Positions 5,934 through 6,465 of a stretch of DNA of 6,465 nt are shown in pieces. The translations under genes and the position numbers were made by a program. The stretch comes from an uncultured beta proteobacterium (GTDB taxonomy: Bacteria > Pseudomonadota > Gammaproteobacteria > Burkholderiales > Burkholderiaceae_C). The stretch lies in contig CAIMHL010000196.1 in assembly GCA_903840825.1 (NCBI GenBank), positions 1-6,465 of the forward strand, read 5' to 3'. The notes below the pieces were generated by a model that saw only the letters and a list, made by a program, of their open reading frames with translations, made no database searches and was not told where the DNA came from. How positions within the stretch are numbered: position 1 is the first letter of the stretch; each line of letters starts with the position of its first letter.

Positions 5934-6465
5934 AAAGACGACACCTCCTGGCCGCAGTCGGCGCCGCTGCCACCACTGTGGTGGGCCTTTCGGGCTGCGC
6001 CTCGCACAGCATTGAGCAGTACGCGCAAGAAAAGCCGGTGCTCGATTTGCCACAGTATTTCAACGGCACGCTTGATGCCTATGGCGTCTTTACCGACCGC
6101 TCTGGCGCTGTGGTCAAGCGGTTTACCGTGGTCATGAAATGCAGTTGGCAGGGCGACGATGGGGTTCTGGATGAAGACTTTGTGTACTCGGACGGCACAC
6201 TTCAAAAACGCATCTGGCGCTTGAAAAAGCTCGGCCAGGGCCGCTTCAGCGGTCGCGCTGACGATGTGGTGGGCGAGGCGCTGGGCGAGAGCCGGGGCAA
6301 CGCCTTTCATTGGACCTACACCCTGAACCTGCCGGTGGATGGCCGGGTGTTTGAGGTGCAGTTTGACGATTGGATGTACCTGATGACCGACCGGGTCATG
6401 CTCAACAAAGCCACCATGAGCAAGTTTGGCGTGCGCCTGGGCGAGGTCACCTTGTCGTTTACCAA
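5930..6465 (+). CDS. DUF3833 family lipoprotein (3' end cut by window edge)
   Basis: A total of 178 complete codons are visible before the window ends; the family is about this long, so only a few residues are probably missing. The N-terminus MKRRHLLAAVGAAATTVVGL leads to the lipobox LSGC with Cys23 as the lipidated residue. The RRHLL sequence is also Tat-like. Ala and Ser follow the Cys, with no Asp at +2, so outer-membrane sorting is expected by the usual rule. The mature part has YFNGTLDAYGVFTDRSG (43-59), EDFVYSDGT (82-90), GRADDVVGEALGESRGNAF (108-126), FDDWMYLMTDRVMLN (145-159) and FGVRLGEVTLSF near the end. This is the conserved layout of DUF3833, a family of unknown function that commonly travels with the CFA/DUF1365 cluster. 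It overlaps the transporter stop by 4 bp. No start ATG would be called here from a Shine-Dalgarno sequence alone; the lipobox and the overlap decide it. Confidence 0.9.
   Translation, partial: MKRRHLLAAVGAAATTVVGLSGCASHSIEQYAQEKPVLDLPQYFNGTLDAYGVFTDRSGAVVKRFTVVMKCSWQGDDGVLDEDFVYSDGTLQKRIWRLKKLGQGRFSGRADDVVGEALGESRGNAFHWTYTLNLPVDGRVFEVQFDDWMYLMTDRVMLNKATMSKFGVRLGEVTLSFT

Noticed and set aside
5855..6310. Open frame on the minus strand opposite the DUF3833 gene
   Set aside because: The plus strand encodes a well-conserved DUF3833 lipoprotein with a lipobox. The antisense translation shows no known domain.
1..6465. CRISPR arrays, tRNA or rRNA genes, insertion sequences, prophage or defence genes
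   Set aside because: Reading through the window showed no regularly spaced repeats, no tRNA-like or rRNA-like segments and no transposase, integrase or nuclease motifs. Coding density is high and ordinary.

Overview
The window looks like the chromosome of a betaproteobacterium, most likely in the Comamonadaceae/Burkholderiales. This is inferred from high-GC coding sequence, from the protein families and from the pairing of a stand-alone rfaE2-type gene with this lipid cluster. I cannot name the genus from the sequence alone.

Layout. Positions 1-81 hold no gene I can identify, at most the last codons of one entering from the left. On the minus strand, about 82-585, is a stand-alone ADP-heptose adenylyltransferase (rfaE2/hldE C-terminal domain type) of lipopolysaccharide core synthesis. 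It is transcribed away from everything else. An AT-richer divergent intergenic region (about 586-759) follows, with a good imperfect palindrome at 678-698. From 760 to the right edge, six plus-strand genes form one tightly packed operon: an FAD-dependent amine-oxidase-fold oxidoreductase, a DUF1365 protein, a cyclopropane-fatty-acid-synthase-family SAM methyltransferase, an exported chalcone-isomerase-like protein, a GPH/MFS_2-type transporter, and a DUF3833 lipoprotein cut by the window edge a few residues before its probable end.

How the genes may work together. The first three genes are the recurring core of a bacterial membrane-lipid modification system. The oxidoreductase and the methyltransferase are the two halves that plant cyclopropane fatty acid synthases carry fused in one polypeptide. 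Related bacterial systems methylate, desaturate and oxidise acyl chains already in phospholipids, as in the UfaM/UfaD/UfaO furan-fatty-acid pathway of Rhodobacter. Here the methyltransferase keeps its SAM site and catalytic Glu but has Ser where E. coli Cfa has the active-site Cys139, and Gln where it has His266. A methylated or further oxidised acyl chain is therefore as likely a product as a plain cyclopropane. The last three genes encode an inner-membrane transporter and two exported proteins, which suggests an envelope arm that handles or senses the modified lipid. Three of the five junctions are 4-bp ATGA overlaps, so the genes are probably co-translated. No photolyase, LitR/MerR regulator or ECF sigma/ChrR pair, the usual companions of this cluster in other proteobacteria, lies in this window.
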